A stretch of DNA of 64,000 nucleotides. It comes from Ligula intestinalis (taxonomy: Eukaryota; Platyhelminthes; Cestoda; Diphyllobothriidea; Diphyllobothriidae). The stretch covers positions 32,086,506-32,150,505 of the forward strand of contig JAYGXS010000003.1 of NCBI GenBank assembly GCA_036362985.1, written 5' to 3'. A model generated the notes under the pieces. That model saw nothing but the letters and a program-made list of their open reading frames with translations. It ran no database searches and had not been told where the DNA came from. Both the position numbers and the translations under genes were made by a program. Shown here one piece after another: positions 11,090-22,264 of the stretch (its first letter is position 1; each line of letters opens with the position of its first letter).

Positions 11090-12560
11090 GCACAACTTAA
11101 GCATTACGCTTTGTTTTATTGATTTCCACTGCGACTATAAATTCAAATACTTTTTTTAAAACGTGCTTATAAGCATTATTTATTGTACACATTTGGAAGT
11201 AAATCACGTGTCTTTCAACTCTATCATTGAAAGGAAGGGTATGTTTAGGTATGAATGTTCTGACTTCCGATTATTTTTGAACCCTAACTGCCTTTGCGTT
11301 TAGGATTTGACAGCTATAAGATGTATGCTTTTCGTGTCAGGATTTGCTTCGATTGATCTATTTCAGTGGGAAAATACCACTGAGTGCCCAAAAAATTTTA
11401 AATGCTTGCAAAGAAGCATTAAAAAGCGTTCAAATAAGGTGTGCTTTAAATGGAAATTTTAATAACTCCCACAAATGGAATATTTTAGAATAAAAGGCAA
11501 TCTTGCTTCGAGCATATGATTTGTTGGAACCTTGCTTGCTGTGGAAGGGCATAACCATTACGTTTGTTGTATGTTTCAATAAAATATCTAAAAAGTCATT
11601 TTTTTGCCGTGTGCGGTGTCTGTAAATAGCCAAAAAGACGTGTATTTGGAATCTTTCAGCACGGTGTATGTGACATATTATTGGTTGTGGTCTACGATTA
11701 ACCCCACTCCCATTACTAATGTTTTCTAATCGAAAAATATTTCAGAATTTCTGTTGCCATTTTAGGGGATCTGTCACTGCTTTTATTGTCCTTCATCGTC
11801 TTTAGCTTTTTCGGTTCATTTCCAACCGATTTGACAACTGATTTGTAAAACAAAATTAAGTAGGATTGTAACATTGATTACCCTGCGGCCTAATCTTCAA
11901 ATATTTCAAGTATGACAGGATCTCAGCTTTTGAACGAACTCCCTTATATCCGCTTTTCTTTAAAAATTTGCTGCTTAAGAAGCGTGCATTTTTCTTATGA
12001 ATGTTTGACGCTCTTCTAGATGCAAATATATTTTATCAAAACATGCACCAAAGCCTTCTTTATTGTTCTCATTTTGTAGGAACTTATGTCTCCTTTGAAT
12101 GGTATACTTGAAGAAAGCATATCTTTTGATTTTTAAAAGGCTTCTGTTTATGAGATGTGTTGAGACTGTTAAATACTCACTTAAATAAAATCGTTTTCAT
12201 CAATTTATTATTGTCACCCATAAGGAATACAAAATTTTATAAGAACTATGTGACCTCTGGTTCATGGCGTAGAGAACTGTGGGGTTTTTCTGTGGCAGAT
12301 TGCATAGAGCATGTAATTTGGAAATCATGAACGCAAGTGTGCGACTGAGAGGGGGGACAAAATTATTCGGCAATTAAGAGGATTTTTGCTCCCGTGAGAT
12401 ACCCTTTCTTTGAGCATAACTGTAAAGGAACCGGGATTTCTTGCAAAATGAGCACATAAAATGATAGTTCGCTGCAGGTTTTGCGTAAAATATATTCCTA
12501 TTTTTAGGATCCTTGAAAATCAACGAGAAAAAAATGAATTTTGAAGCAATTTTTTCCGGG
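11090..12560 (+). repeat. AT-rich dispersed repeat, family C fragments
   Basis: At least three fragments: 11100-11170 (TTGATTTCCACTGCGACTAT, matching 4695), 11835-12010 (TTGTAACATTGATTACCCTG with the CAGCTTTTGAACGAACTCCC block) and 12365-12510 (ATACCCTTTCTTTGAGCATA, matching 44.24 and 56.35 kb). They appear to be pieces of one or more old copies. Non-coding. Confidence 0.45.
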
Positions 12561-12599
12561 TACCAATTCAATATAGGCATAAGCAGCCGAATTTATTGG

Positions 12600-13615
12600 T
12601 TCCAACAATTTGCGCGATGGCTTATTAATTATGGAAACGATCATCGGCATAAAAGCACAAAATTTGAATGAGCCCAAAAATCAATATAGTAGAGCAATGT
12701 CATTGTTTACTGCAGAACACAATCAATGACAAACCTGCCTTCAAACCTCAGTACAGAAAAGACAACATTGGGAAGGAGGGTAACACAAATCACAGTCGTG
12801 ACTAAATTTCGGCTCGAGATAATCAGGGCAATTTGGTATTGACCACTTGCATAGGCCATCTTTCTCCCGCCGTATATAGACTGATCTCATGTAGCGCAAA
12901 CTACGTTCCCGAACCAGTAGTTGGAGTCTTTGTAATCGAAGACCTTGGTACTCAAGTTGCTTGCTTGAAAAGCTAATTAGGCAAATACTCAGCATCTATG
13001 GCTGCCAGTTGCCACTGCCTATGGCCAATGTACTTGCATCTACAAGTGCACTTGAATTTCATATACACAACTTTGGCTGGCGTGCAACAGCAAAGCATTT
13101 TTTGCACCGTTTATTGAAAGGCTTTTATTAGGACTGGGGAAGACGAGTTCAGTTTCACTGTTCCTCCTTCCTATCGTGCAGCCATTCTTTTCGGCAGATT
13201 GCTTTTTGCAGACGGTCAGAAAGAGGTTGACTCGAACAGTTGGCATACTGCCGCGACTAAAATATTTTGAGATTAAATGTATGATAATCAATTTTACAAC
13301 CCCTGCTTAATTACGTTGTTCGAATAAAAAGTAGATTTGGGAATTTTGGTCGAAATTTTGTGAGATTGGGTATCTATTTTAGGTGCAGTTGTCAGCTAAT
13401 GTCTTGGCATTTTTCAAGCCACTTGTTTGAATTGAACTCGACCAAATTTACTTAATTCGCTGGATGGGTTTTATATGTAGCCACAGAACCACTATGTCAC
13501 CAACCATTGAAATTGGCATGAGAATGGCTACCTACCTGGTCCTGTCTCTCAGAAAATGACTTATCGAGCCCTCCAGAACACCACACTGGGTATTTTGATT
13601 AAATCCACGACTCAC
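12600..13615. other. No gene recognised
   Basis: Two minus-strand frames of 83-84 aa (12741-12995 and 13040-13291) show no domain. The first has several Cys near its C-terminus (CDLCYPPSQCCLFC), but I cannot link that to a family. Confidence 0.35.
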
Positions 13616-13619
13616 GGTG

Positions 13620-13702
13620 AGCCTCGTAGCTCAGTGGTAGAGCGTTGGCTTAACCAAAGCCTTCACTGCTGTGTGGGTTCGACTCCCACAGTAGCCGCGA
13701 TC
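13620..13702 (+). repeat. tRNA-like sequence, probably a SINE head
   Basis: The D arm GCTC-AGTGGTA-GAGC and the T arm GTGGG-TTCGACT-CCCAC are both perfect, and boxes A and B for Pol III are intact. The anticodon arm pairs only GGCT/AGCC around TAACCAA, giving no U33. The acceptor ends GAGCCTC and AGTAGCC do not pair. It is therefore unlikely to be a working tRNA and more likely a tRNA-derived head. The sequence downstream differs from the R2 elements, so it is a separate family. Confidence 0.5.
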
Positions 13703-13704
13703 TT

Positions 13705-15680
13705 TTCACAATTGGGTCAAATGAATTGATGGGAGCTGTCGAAGGTTATCGGGCATTGCCTGAATGGATAATAAAGGTCAATTATTGGACACTAAAGTTA
13801 TACCTTACTTCAGTTCCCCTCACCTTGAATGTGAGGTTGTCTATTCCGTTCCTCTAATTTACTAGTTCTACCTACAGTGAGTGAATAATTTTCTTCGTTA
13901 CTCTTACCTGCAACACGTTTGTGTGCATGAATTGACTGAAATCATTACTTTTGCCTAAATGACGTTGCTATGGAGCCAAATATATTGTTCCCTGACGTAC
14001 AAAGACAACATGTAGAAAAAGAGAGAATAGCTTTTTTGTTTTAATTGACATGAGAAAGAGTTTTGCCGTGATGTTTGGGGTGTGAACGCGACTGAGTTGT
14101 GTGCTTCTGTGCTTCTTTTCTCTGTTACATTTACGGATGAAGGTGAGCCAGAGGGCAAAATTATACTGACTGACGATCCCCAGTAATATTGTTGCGGTTT
14201 TCTTCCGTTCCCATTACCCACTGAACAGTATCCAACCCATGGTACTCTCTTGGCCCCTTGTACACTACGGAACGTGTTTATACACTGTTTCCGACCATCA
14301 TACCTTTCTAAGTCTCAGTATTTCTCCTTTGGTTTTATTGTTGAGCGGTTTTCTATATAAACCGGGAGAACAAAACATCAAACTTCAGGGAATAAGGAGT
14401 TTTCCGCGCGCACAGTCTGTTCAACGCCACACACGGTGTCCAAGTTTCAACCCGCCTGTTCCTCAGATTCGACAAGTGGCTTGCACGCTAAAAAAGAAAA
14501 TTCGCGAGACTTTGCGTCATTGAGTGCTCGACAAGCAAAGGATTTGACCTTGAGAGCTGAGAATCGTACTTTGCCCCTTACTAGCGATAAGTTTATCGAG
14601 AATAATTCACCACCTCGTGTATTTTATCCGGTATATTTTCTAAGCCTTTGAAGTTGGTACTGGTCGAATATTGGCCATCCAATCGAGCATTTACTAGTTT
14701 GCATGTGAACTCACTTTCCTCCATAAGCCTGTTGATCAAATCAGGTCCTGATTTAACCGTCCAGCACGTTGGGAATAACAGTTGACAGCTCGTAATATGT
14801 TGCTACTGGAAGAGGTTGTCAGTCTGAAAGCTGCTTTTCAAAAGCTTGTGATGACATCTACTGGTTGAGAGACAGACATTTGTTACAAGGCAGGACTGAT
14901 TAGAATAACTGAGGATGGTAGTTATCTAGGCCTCTATGTTAGTATATTAGTCCATGCGCGACTGGCTGTGTAGACTCGAGCCTCGTGTCAAAGCAACAAA
15001 GTCTGCTTTGTCCTGTAACAGGCGCAAACAGCATGTGACACGGTCGTCCCGATCGCCTCGGAGAGACCTCAAATTGCAGGACGTTGAACGCATTCACGAT
15101 GAGCCAAATTAAGCAACAACCTTTCCGTAGCAGCACCACTAAGGATACGTGTCCTTCTGCGCCGTGCCCCAGCGCCTCGTTTTTATGCCGCCAAGTCTGG
15201 ATGCAGTGCTCCAAATATAGCAAACCACTGATTAAAAAAACGATTCATGGGGATTTCGATGCGGATACGTTATCAGCTACCTTCGATATAGTGACACGAC
15301 CAGTTTGGGCTTAGTGGCAAGTGATGACGCTTTGGCAACCCCTTCCCCCCTCCTTCCCCTATCACCATAAGAGAGCGCGAACTGCACTCGCAAAAGGCTA
15401 ATCTAAGGACTATTTCAGTTAGCCCCGATCGGCGAAGGAAAGAACGCAAAGATTAGCCATCTGGCAAAGTTACCTTCTATCCATCAAGTGAAACGGTTTG
15501 CTTCCCAATCAGCAGAGTTTCCAAATTAAGACAGCTGATGACCTAAGCAGCCCAGACTGAATGAAGGGCGCATAAAAAGGTGTACCAGAGGTTAAAGCAG
15601 CTGCTAGGTCGTTAGCTTAAAAACACATCTCCATCCGATTCTCCGATGTGGTGTATGGAAAAAGAGTCCCTTAATTGGTC
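13705..15680. other. No gene recognised
   Basis: Frames at 14239-14523 and 15084-15314 (plus) and 14939-15223 (minus) have no recognisable domain. Composition rises in GC around 15000-15200. Confidence 0.35.
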
Positions 15681-15689
15681 AGGTTAGGC

Positions 15690-15981
15690 GTCGGCTACTC
15701 TTCTGCAGCCCAATTTAACCCTGCCAACCATTGCCGCCCGTAGTCTTTTCCAACAGATCGGAGCTTCTGACAGTCAGTTGACAGAAAAAGTTCACGCCGC
15801 GACTGTGACAACGTCAACGTTGGTGGAGACCATTTTTAGCGCGGGCACGGCCACGCAGCTTCCGGCCGTCGGCCCTCTGGAGAGGACAGTGGAAACGCTT
15901 AGGAGGCACACGGGTGACTTGACACACCTCATGGAGGCGTCCGCGAGGGTGCGGAAAATTCAAACATCCACTAGCAACTGA
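15690..15981 (+). pseudogene. Possible gag-like coding fragment
   Basis: A frame open upstream of the first ATG at 15778 encodes a Thr/Ala-rich helix-prone peptide ending HLMEASARVRKIQTSTSN. It is GC-rich compared with its surroundings and low in hydrophobic runs, which fits the start of a retroelement Gag better than a host protein. No zinc knuckle, protease or RT follows. The stop at 15981 lies just before the duplicated segment that starts at 15997. I do not recognise a family. Confidence 0.25.
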
Positions 15982-15996
15982 TCGGTACAATGAATT

Positions 15997-16455
15997 GACA
16001 CATGGGCATCAGGCACAGCTAGCTCCTCGACAGACTAACTCGACACTACGCTCTGACGGTGGAAGTGCGAATGCTTTTGAAAGGTCAGCATAAATAGACC
16101 TTGATCTCAGAAATTGCCCCGTCTTCTTCTTCCTATTTCTAGGAAGATGAAGGCAATGATACAACTGGACCTCGAATATTTTTGCATATTAAATTCAAGG
16201 TTTCCAAACTGCCTGCTGTGTACAACCTACGTAAGGAAAAGTTCAGCGGACGCTTCACGTTTTACGTTCAGCTTAACTGTAGCATATAAAGTTGATTTTC
16301 ATTCAGATGGACACGCAGGCATCAGACACAGCTAGCAGCTAGACAGACTCACTGGACACTACGCTCTGAGGATGAAAATGAGAATACTTTTGAAAGTTCA
16401 GCATAAATAGACCTGGGTCTCAGAAACTGCCCAATCTTCTTCTTCCTTTTTCGGT
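15997..16455 (+). repeat. Tandem duplication, period about 313 bp
   Basis: Unit one (15997-16140) and unit two (16310-16455) share GGCATCAG(G/A)CACAGCTAG, GACACTACGCTCTGA, TTCAGCATAAATAGACCT and a CTTCTTCTTCCT tract in the same order, about 80% alike by eye. The intervening 170 bp is not obviously repeated. Confidence 0.6.
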
Positions 16456-16999
16456 AGTGATGAAAACCTTGAAGTTAGTTCAAAACTATTCTGTACTTGA
16501 GAAATATTCTTAAAATCTTAAAATACCGTTCCCTTTAGTAAAATATTTGAAGACGAAATAATTTCCTACAAAACGAGCACAATAAAGAATAATGTTGTGA
16601 ATTTTTTTGATAAAATATATTTGAATTTATAAGAGCTTCTAAAAACAAGAAGATAATTTTCCTACCTTTTCAAAAGGAAGCTCTTTTAAAAGCCGGGATT
16701 CTTTCATGACCGAAAGGGCTTGAGAATATTTTGCACAATGATCAGTATTACAACATTACTTAATACCGCTTTGCGAGCGATTGTCAATCATTCGCAAGGT
16801 TCAGAATTTTGCATGAAATACCGGCCGTACTGTATAACAGTAAAGCTGAATGGTAATAGCCATGGAAGATGTGAAGCTTTCACCGTACAGGCGTCTGAAC
16901 CCCATGTTAACGTTAAATTCATCCTCCTGAATTAGATGCTGTTAACCCTTAGCTAAGCAATCGGGTTGATCCTGGCTGGCCTATTGTCGGGGCCACATC
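16456..16999. other. AT-rich, family C traces, no gene
   Basis: 16560-16660 carries GAGCACAATAAAGAATAATG and TAAAATATATTTGAATTTAT, a piece of the family C repeat. The rest shows nothing I can name. Confidence 0.35.
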
Positions 17000-17625
17000 G
17001 GGTTATCAAAGCCTACTCCTTAACGATCTTCTGTAGTCACTAATAGTCTGAATGTTTTATGAATAATTTACATCGGTGGATACATTTGGCAATTAAGTAT
17101 AAATGGCACTGCAAACGGCTAGTTCGATACGAGCTCAGTCGCCACAATTACGTAAAAGCAGTTTGTACTTTAAGGAGGAAACCTTTTTTGTGCAATCAAG
17201 CGGATCACTGCATAAGACAGTCACTTTCATACAACTTTCTGCTGTTTTTTTATTACAAGCCAGCCTCGCGCTGATCGCCCATGTGCGCACTGAAATGGCC
17301 TTCGCCAAATTCTAACTCACCCATCGGTTATCCGGGACAGTTCACAATTCTGCACTTATTGCGGCTTTAGTAAAAAAGAAAAAATGGTCGTTTCAGTACT
17401 CAAAAGGTGCGATTTTAACATTAACGAAATATTACTGGTGGGAGGGAATGTAAGTTCGATTATTCGGCAGCCGAATTTCAAGATATTTTGGCCTTTTTGG
17501 GCGTTGGCATTTGAACGAACGCCTTTCTGGTCGCCTGCAAAAGCATACTCTGTAAAAAAATGGCTGCTTACGTTTTATGAATTTTTCTTAGTTATTTTGT
17601 ATGTTCTCATACATTGTGCGTAAAA
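17000..17625 (+). repeat. Family C/D repeat, plus copy of an inverted pair
   Basis: From CCTACTCCTTAACGATCTTC (17010) to the GTAAAAAAATGGCTGCTTA block (17570) this matches, inverted, 23205-23915. Shared landmarks in order are the TTATGAATAATTTACATCGG block, a small open frame (17103-17315), TTAACATTAACGAAATA and TGAACGAACGCCTTTCTGG. The small frame in both copies encodes a similar peptide (SLYF-EE/EM...SSGSLH), roughly half identical. This could reflect only nucleotide relatedness. Confidence 0.65.
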
Positions 17626-17794
17626 ACTCGCGTAAAACCGTCAAGCCTGCATGAAAACCCCTTGTAGCTCGCGAAACGTTGACCCAATGGACGCGCAAGT
17701 TTTACTGCGGGAAATGAAAGGTAAAGCATTGAAAGGTGGCATATTTCGACGCCTAAAGTATCATTTATTATCTAAGACCTTTTCTGCTGTACCG

Positions 17795-18937
17795 AAAACT
17801 GTCAAATCCAAAAAAGGGCTGTAGGACAGGTCAAGGATAAAGATTCGTTATAAAACTGACAAAAGTCTAAGCAAATGAGATAAAAGGACAAAAAAGGGAA
17901 AACTAATAAATATGTAACGTACTTATATGTTGTTGAGTGTCTTTTAGCAGTAATTCGGGAGGGTATAGAGACAACTATGTTGTCAATTGTGGTTTGGTCT
18001 ATATAATTATTAAGGATGAACTTAAATTTCTGTTCTGTTAAAAGATGTTTCACAGGCTTGTCCTAGTTTCTCTTGATTAAGGCGAAGAGATATTCAATGG
18101 GATTGAAGTCGAGACTGTTTGGAGGAATTAAAATTGTTTGTAGGCCACAGGCGGAATTGGTGGCTGCAGTGTTAAAAAATTAGATTTAAGTCTTTAGGTA
18201 AATTATGTTCATACCTTTTTCATTGGTAAACAGGGCCATTATCTTTAGTATGATACGATTCATTCAACGCCTGTGAATGCCATTAAAACCAAAGACATCA
18301 TTGACCATCTTGACCCATATGTGACCATCAACCGTAGCTTTTGTCGACCGCCATATTGGTCGCTCAACCAACTTCATTACCATCCAAACAATGAGGCGTC
18401 AATATTTCTTTAATGCTGATGTCGAAGCAGTGCGTAATTAAGGGAAGTACTTATCTGATATGACCGTATGTGCCGACTTTTTAGACTGGTCTAAGAAGAG
18501 GACTTAATCAAAATAAAAAAAAATTTCAAAGTGAAAGTCATAGACTAACGTATTTTTGAGTAAATAGGAAACGTTCCTTAATAATTTTCCTACTTAAAAT
18601 GGTTTAACTGTAGCCATTTGCTAATGAGGGACAAATTTCCGCATAATGCTTCTAACGACGGTGTAAGAGAACATTGACAAATATTCCCTGTGAATAGCCC
18701 TACTGGGCATGTTATGGTATTTTGTAGTGTTCAACGAATAAAAGCGTCATCCTGTTTTGCTATAGAGCGTTTTCGTCCATGATTCTTCCGTCTGGGCACT
18801 GTTTTATAGTTAACTATTCTGGATACGGTGGCTTTGCTTATATCAAACGTATAAGCTAATGAATTTTGTGACAGCTCTTCGTCTGCCAACTTTCATAAGC
18901 GGACAACACTAGCTTCAAATAGAAAATTATTTGACAT
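17795..18937 (-). pseudogene. Tc1-like transposase pseudogene
   Basis: DDE transposase of the Tc1/mariner superfamily, decayed. It starts at the ATG at 18937 (MSNNFLFEASVVRL). After one stop comes the N-terminal DNA-binding domain, with LAYTFDISKATVSRIVNYKT as recognition helix and the GRKRSIAKQDDAFIR linker. The middle, near 18300-18330, keeps GHIWVKMVNDVFGFNGIHRR, the beta-strand region before the second Asp. Near 18090 LDFNPIEYLFALIKRN corresponds to the usual PDLNPIE motif with the catalytic acid. The C-terminus runs to about 17900. Several stops and frame changes are present, and AT content is very high. Terminal inverted repeats could not be fixed. Confidence 0.8.
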
Positions 18938-18949
18938 CTTCACAGCACA

Positions 18950-19890
18950 GAACAACACCAAAATATGAAAGTATCTCGCACGTTCCCGTTTTTATACCAA
19001 GTTCATGCTCATAGTTATCGGTACGGTAAAACTTTTGTCATATACATTTTTTGCTACATTTTGTGGCACAAAACTTCACAGAATAACAACAAATAATTTT
19101 TTCAACTTGAATCGTTCCTTGTTTCCGAAAATAAATGCGATTCCTTAAACCTGAACTCACTTGCATTTTAAAAATTTCGGACAACATTTTCTAGTTCTGG
19201 ATGGGGTATGTTTTATACTTTTTAAAATTATGTTATAGTTTCCTTATAGCATAATGCACATTAATAAAAAGTTTGTTTTTGACATACGTAGTAGCATAGG
19301 AAATTCCTTCGATATGAGACTATTCCCATTTTCGCGAAAATCAATGCCCATTTCTCTTTATAAACCTAAGTAAGATGGCAACTTTCCTAACTAAAAGGCT
19401 TTCCCAGGATTAAATCCACATAGTGAATAAAAAACTGTGACCAACTATATGCTAAACTACAAAGTCAAATTTCGCCAGGAAAGTTGCATACTTTTTAACG
19501 CATACTGTATTTTGTAGATGACACGCAAAATATACCCTCCTTGTAACCTTTCGGTGGCAAATCACGTCATCTGTTTGAATCGAAAATACATTGCGGAAAT
19601 CTAATTGACTTTTCCTGAGATGGGCAAATCTGCCAAACCTCCTAAATAATAGATTCAGCCTAGTAGTCATTCTGGTGGATTCTAGATTGCTAAACCAATC
19701 TGCGCGCACTTAGTCAGTGGTGACTCTGGCAACCAATCGGGACCGAAGCCACTCAGTACTCAGACAATTTCACTACTCTGATTGGCTCCAACTGAGACGA
19801 TCATGACTTAAGTGAGGTGATTGGCATCAGGAGTAGGTAGAGCGCTTTGCCTGAAGTCATTTCTCCTTCTGTGAACCTCGGAGAAGAGGG
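18950..19890. other. No gene recognised
   Basis: AT-rich flank of the Tc1 pseudogene up to 19450, then composition moves toward balanced. The 5' flanking region of the exon at 19899 (19700-19890) contains no clear TATA box. Confidence 0.35.
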
Positions 19891-19898
19891 AGTCAGAT

Positions 19899-20058
19899 AT
19901 GCGCAGATTCGTTCTCTTCCTCCTTTGTCTGCTCCTCGTGGTATCTTTAAACTTCGAGTTCACAGACGCTCGAGCTGTGCATCGCAAGAAGGCACACGCT
20001 CAATCCAACTGGCGACGTTCACATCATCATGACCTTGGTGATGATGAATACGTAGAGC
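19899..20058 (+). CDS. Candidate first exon of a secreted protein
   Basis: The ATG at 19899 opens MRRFVLFLLCLLLVVSLNFE, a textbook signal peptide: Arg pair, about 15 hydrophobic residues, then a polar cleavage region (TDARA). The mature start is basic (VHRKKAHAQ) and leads to RSHHHDLGDDEYVE. At 20059 the frame meets GTAAGT, a consensus 5' splice donor, so the exon would be 160 nt ending in phase 1. Beyond it the frame continues as low-quality hydrophobic sequence, consistent with intron. The Lys/Arg-rich segment after the signal could be a propeptide. No downstream exon was identified, and I do not recognise the protein. Confidence 0.5.
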
Positions 20059-20064
20059 GTAAGT
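20059..20064 (+). promoter_or_regulatory. 5' splice donor GTAAGT
   Basis: Exact match to the metazoan donor consensus, directly after the signal-peptide frame. The last exon base is C rather than the usual G. Confidence 0.45.
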
Positions 20065-20365
20065 CTGCTTTCTTCTCTGTTTCTCTTTGGATGGTTAACT
20101 GCGTCTTCCAATTTGCGAAACAATGCTTAAGGTTTAAAAAACTACTGCAGCCACTTTTTAAGTTCATTTGAACCTCTCTTATCCTTCTGGTTTGGCCCAC
20201 TTCTTTTCGATCATATTTGATGCCGCTGGACCCAAATTTTTCACTTTTTTAATGAACTTGTTCAACAGTGTAGCTGAGTGCAGAACCTTCTCCACAGTGG
20301 AAATAAAAGTCATCAAAGGTCGAGGAGAAATAGAAGTGTTACGCAGCTCGTGACGTGGTAAAGAC

Positions 20366-20397
20366 GTTAGGCCTGCTTTCCAACAGTCAGGCCTAAC
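20366..20397. repeat. Perfect 10-bp hairpin
   Basis: GTTAGGCCTG (20366-20375) and CAGGCCTAAC (20388-20397) are exact reverse complements around a 12-nt loop. The surrounding bases resemble PLE-type hammerhead flanks (ACGTTAGGCC). Confidence 0.7.
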
Positions 20398-20502
20398 AGA
20401 CCTGAAGAAAACTCTCAGTCAATAGACGTAAATATGCGAGTTCTAGGAAGCAGTTCAGAAGAAAAAGACGCAAATTCTGGAAAAGAGCTTTAAATTTCCT
20501 AA

Positions 20503-20545
20503 CGTTTCGGATTCTTTCGGGAATCCTTAATCATAGGTAATAGTA
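20503..20545 (-). ncRNA. Decayed PLE-type hammerhead relic
   Basis: On the minus strand, a strong stem II GGATTC...GAATCC is followed by GAAACGTT. The 5' core is lost (TATGATTA in place of CTGATGA). It matches the layout of the intact motifs at 21.14 and 31.64 kb. Confidence 0.45.
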
Positions 20546-20549
20546 ACAT

Positions 20550-21130
20550 AGCCTGAGTCATGCAAAGCTACTTGATGCTTCGAAATCTTTGGGTGATCAA
20601 ACTATCATATACCTGGGCAATTGGTGACAGATGAAGCAAAGATAGGATTTCCCAGTGTGGTGTGCCCCCCCGACCAAATTTTTTCACTAATGGCCCAGCT
20701 AAGATTCCTCGCCAAATCTGAGTACATTAGCCGGTCTTTCAGAAAATACTGCTTCATCTGCAAATCACCTTCTCCAAAGGACACACGTTGCGTCCCCTGG
20801 TAAATTCTGTGAACTGAACCAAATGAATCGGATGGTATCCCCAGCACATCTCTCGTTACTGACCTGTATAGAAGGCGGCACTGGGAATATTGGTTCATAA
20901 CAAGTAAAGTTATGGATACGCTACGTGGAATAAGCGTTTGTTATCGTACGCCTGAATATTCCTGAAGAGGACTTCAGAAAACTGCAAGCCACCCGATTTT
21001 GGAGATGAGGCTGGGGGACCTTGTTTGTATTTGTCAGAAGTTAAAGGCTTTTGGATTGAGACCTTAATGGTCTCGTCTTTCGGAACGTACCGGATAATAT
21101 GCACTATTGGGTGTACTAGCTGCTACTGTT
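20550..21130. other. No gene recognised
   Basis: Two overlapping opposite frames (20621-20803 plus, 20605-20898 minus) are mutual shadows without domains. Confidence 0.35.
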
Positions 21131-21134
21131 TTCT

Positions 21135-21215
21135 CCTCATGTCTCTGATGATAAACCCGCGATGGATGTCGAAACGTCAGGCGAATAAACGATTTGTCCC
21201 AGCGATCGAATCTTC
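21135..21215 (+). ncRNA. Hammerhead ribozyme, PLE type, with conserved tail
   Basis: CTGATGA is at 21145-21151 and GAAA at 21171-21174, followed by CGTC with cleavage predicted after C21178. Stem III is the two-pair AC/GU typical of PLE hammerheads. Stem I is GTCT (21141-21144) with AGGC (21179-21182). Stem II (21152-21170) is weak, with CC and GG as its clearest pairs. The following GGCGAATAAAC is shared with the motif at 31.64 kb. It is probably the end of a PLE whose coding part is absent. Confidence 0.6.
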
Positions 21216-21219
21216 TTCT

Positions 21220-22135
21220 TCTCAATATGCACTATTCTTACTACATCAAACATTTTCCTGCAGCCTGCACACACAACTGTAGATGAGTCCGAACGATTTT
21301 TCACCGAGTTAACGCATAATACAACAGAAAAGTGCACGAATAGGTTGAGGAATGTCGGCAACAGAGAAGTATTATATCTCCACCGGATATTCATGCAGAT
21401 TTAGGAACAACTATATGTAACCAATGCATGCAAACCCTGATGATAAAGTCTACGACAAAGGCTTGTCAGGTCGTTGTTATGTAGCAGAAATTTTGCTGAG
21501 GTCGCTGTACACCTATGGAGATTGACCCAAATTAGAGTTGCACACTGAACCTAAGCAACCGTAGGCCGTAGGCTAATGCCTTTCCAAGGACCATTCTCGC
21601 TTTTAGATTTCTGCAAGCGTTTACACATTGAGTATCCTATCTGTCTGGTGAACAGCTGGTAATCAGGTGCTCTACCCGCCTTCATGCGACCTTCTCTTCG
21701 TTAAGAAGTAGTTAGGTACACACTCCAGAATTGGCTTTGAACGCGTCCAACTTGTAAGATAGGACGGAGTGAGGGGTTATCGAAGCCTGACGTCATGAAA
21801 CCTATTAAATTAACAGCGGAGCTTATCTACCATCAATGTTTATAACCAGCTGACAGTTGACTGGTGCAAGGTTTTACACATTTACGAAATTAGTAGGTGG
21901 AGTTTTGGAAGTCAGCCGGAAATACCTGTATTTTCTGCACTCTGTATTTCTCATGAGGCACTGAAAACTGAGCGCGAATCATTAGATGAGTATAAATTTC
22001 CTGTAAGGCTTAATCGTTCTTCTAAATCTATTCTTTTGGTCAGCATCTTCACGCATTCCTAATTGATTTATACACTGTATAGCACCAAGTTATCAGCGAG
22101 GTATTGTACACACACACATAGATATAGGTAACAGA
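21220..22135. other. No gene recognised
   Basis: Frames at 21025-21282 (plus) and 21137-21394 (minus) overlap the hammerhead tail and carry no domain. A short CA run lies near 22110. Confidence 0.35.
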
Positions 22136-22139
22136 GCGT

Positions 22140-22260
22140 TATTCCCCCTCTCTGACTTAGTAGTCGTCACCAGCTAGTCATATCTAATCCTAGATGGTGC
22201 AGTTCCCGGGGTTCTTTCCGGCAACAAGTTGATTAACTGTTCAACGCTACTTGCTCATTG
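22140..22260 (-). repeat. R2 element, degraded
   Basis: Minus strand reads ATATGACTAGCTGGTGACGA, matching the stem I and 5' core region of R2 (CUGGUGA in place of CUGAUGA). The GAAA half is not recognisable and the head is lost. Confidence 0.45.
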
Positions 22261-22264
22261 TCCC

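Noticed and set aside
13620..13702. A functional tRNA gene
   Set aside because: D and T arms are perfect, but the anticodon arm and acceptor stem do not pair.
16964..16985. GGGTTGATCCTGGCTGGCC, similar to the 5' end of 18S rRNA
   Set aside because: The match ends after about 15 bases, and nothing downstream resembles rRNA.
18950..19060. Terminal inverted repeat of the Tc1 element (TCGGTACGGTAAAACTTT against 17790)
   Set aside because: Only a short imperfect match with no TA-flanked end; not reported as a terminus.
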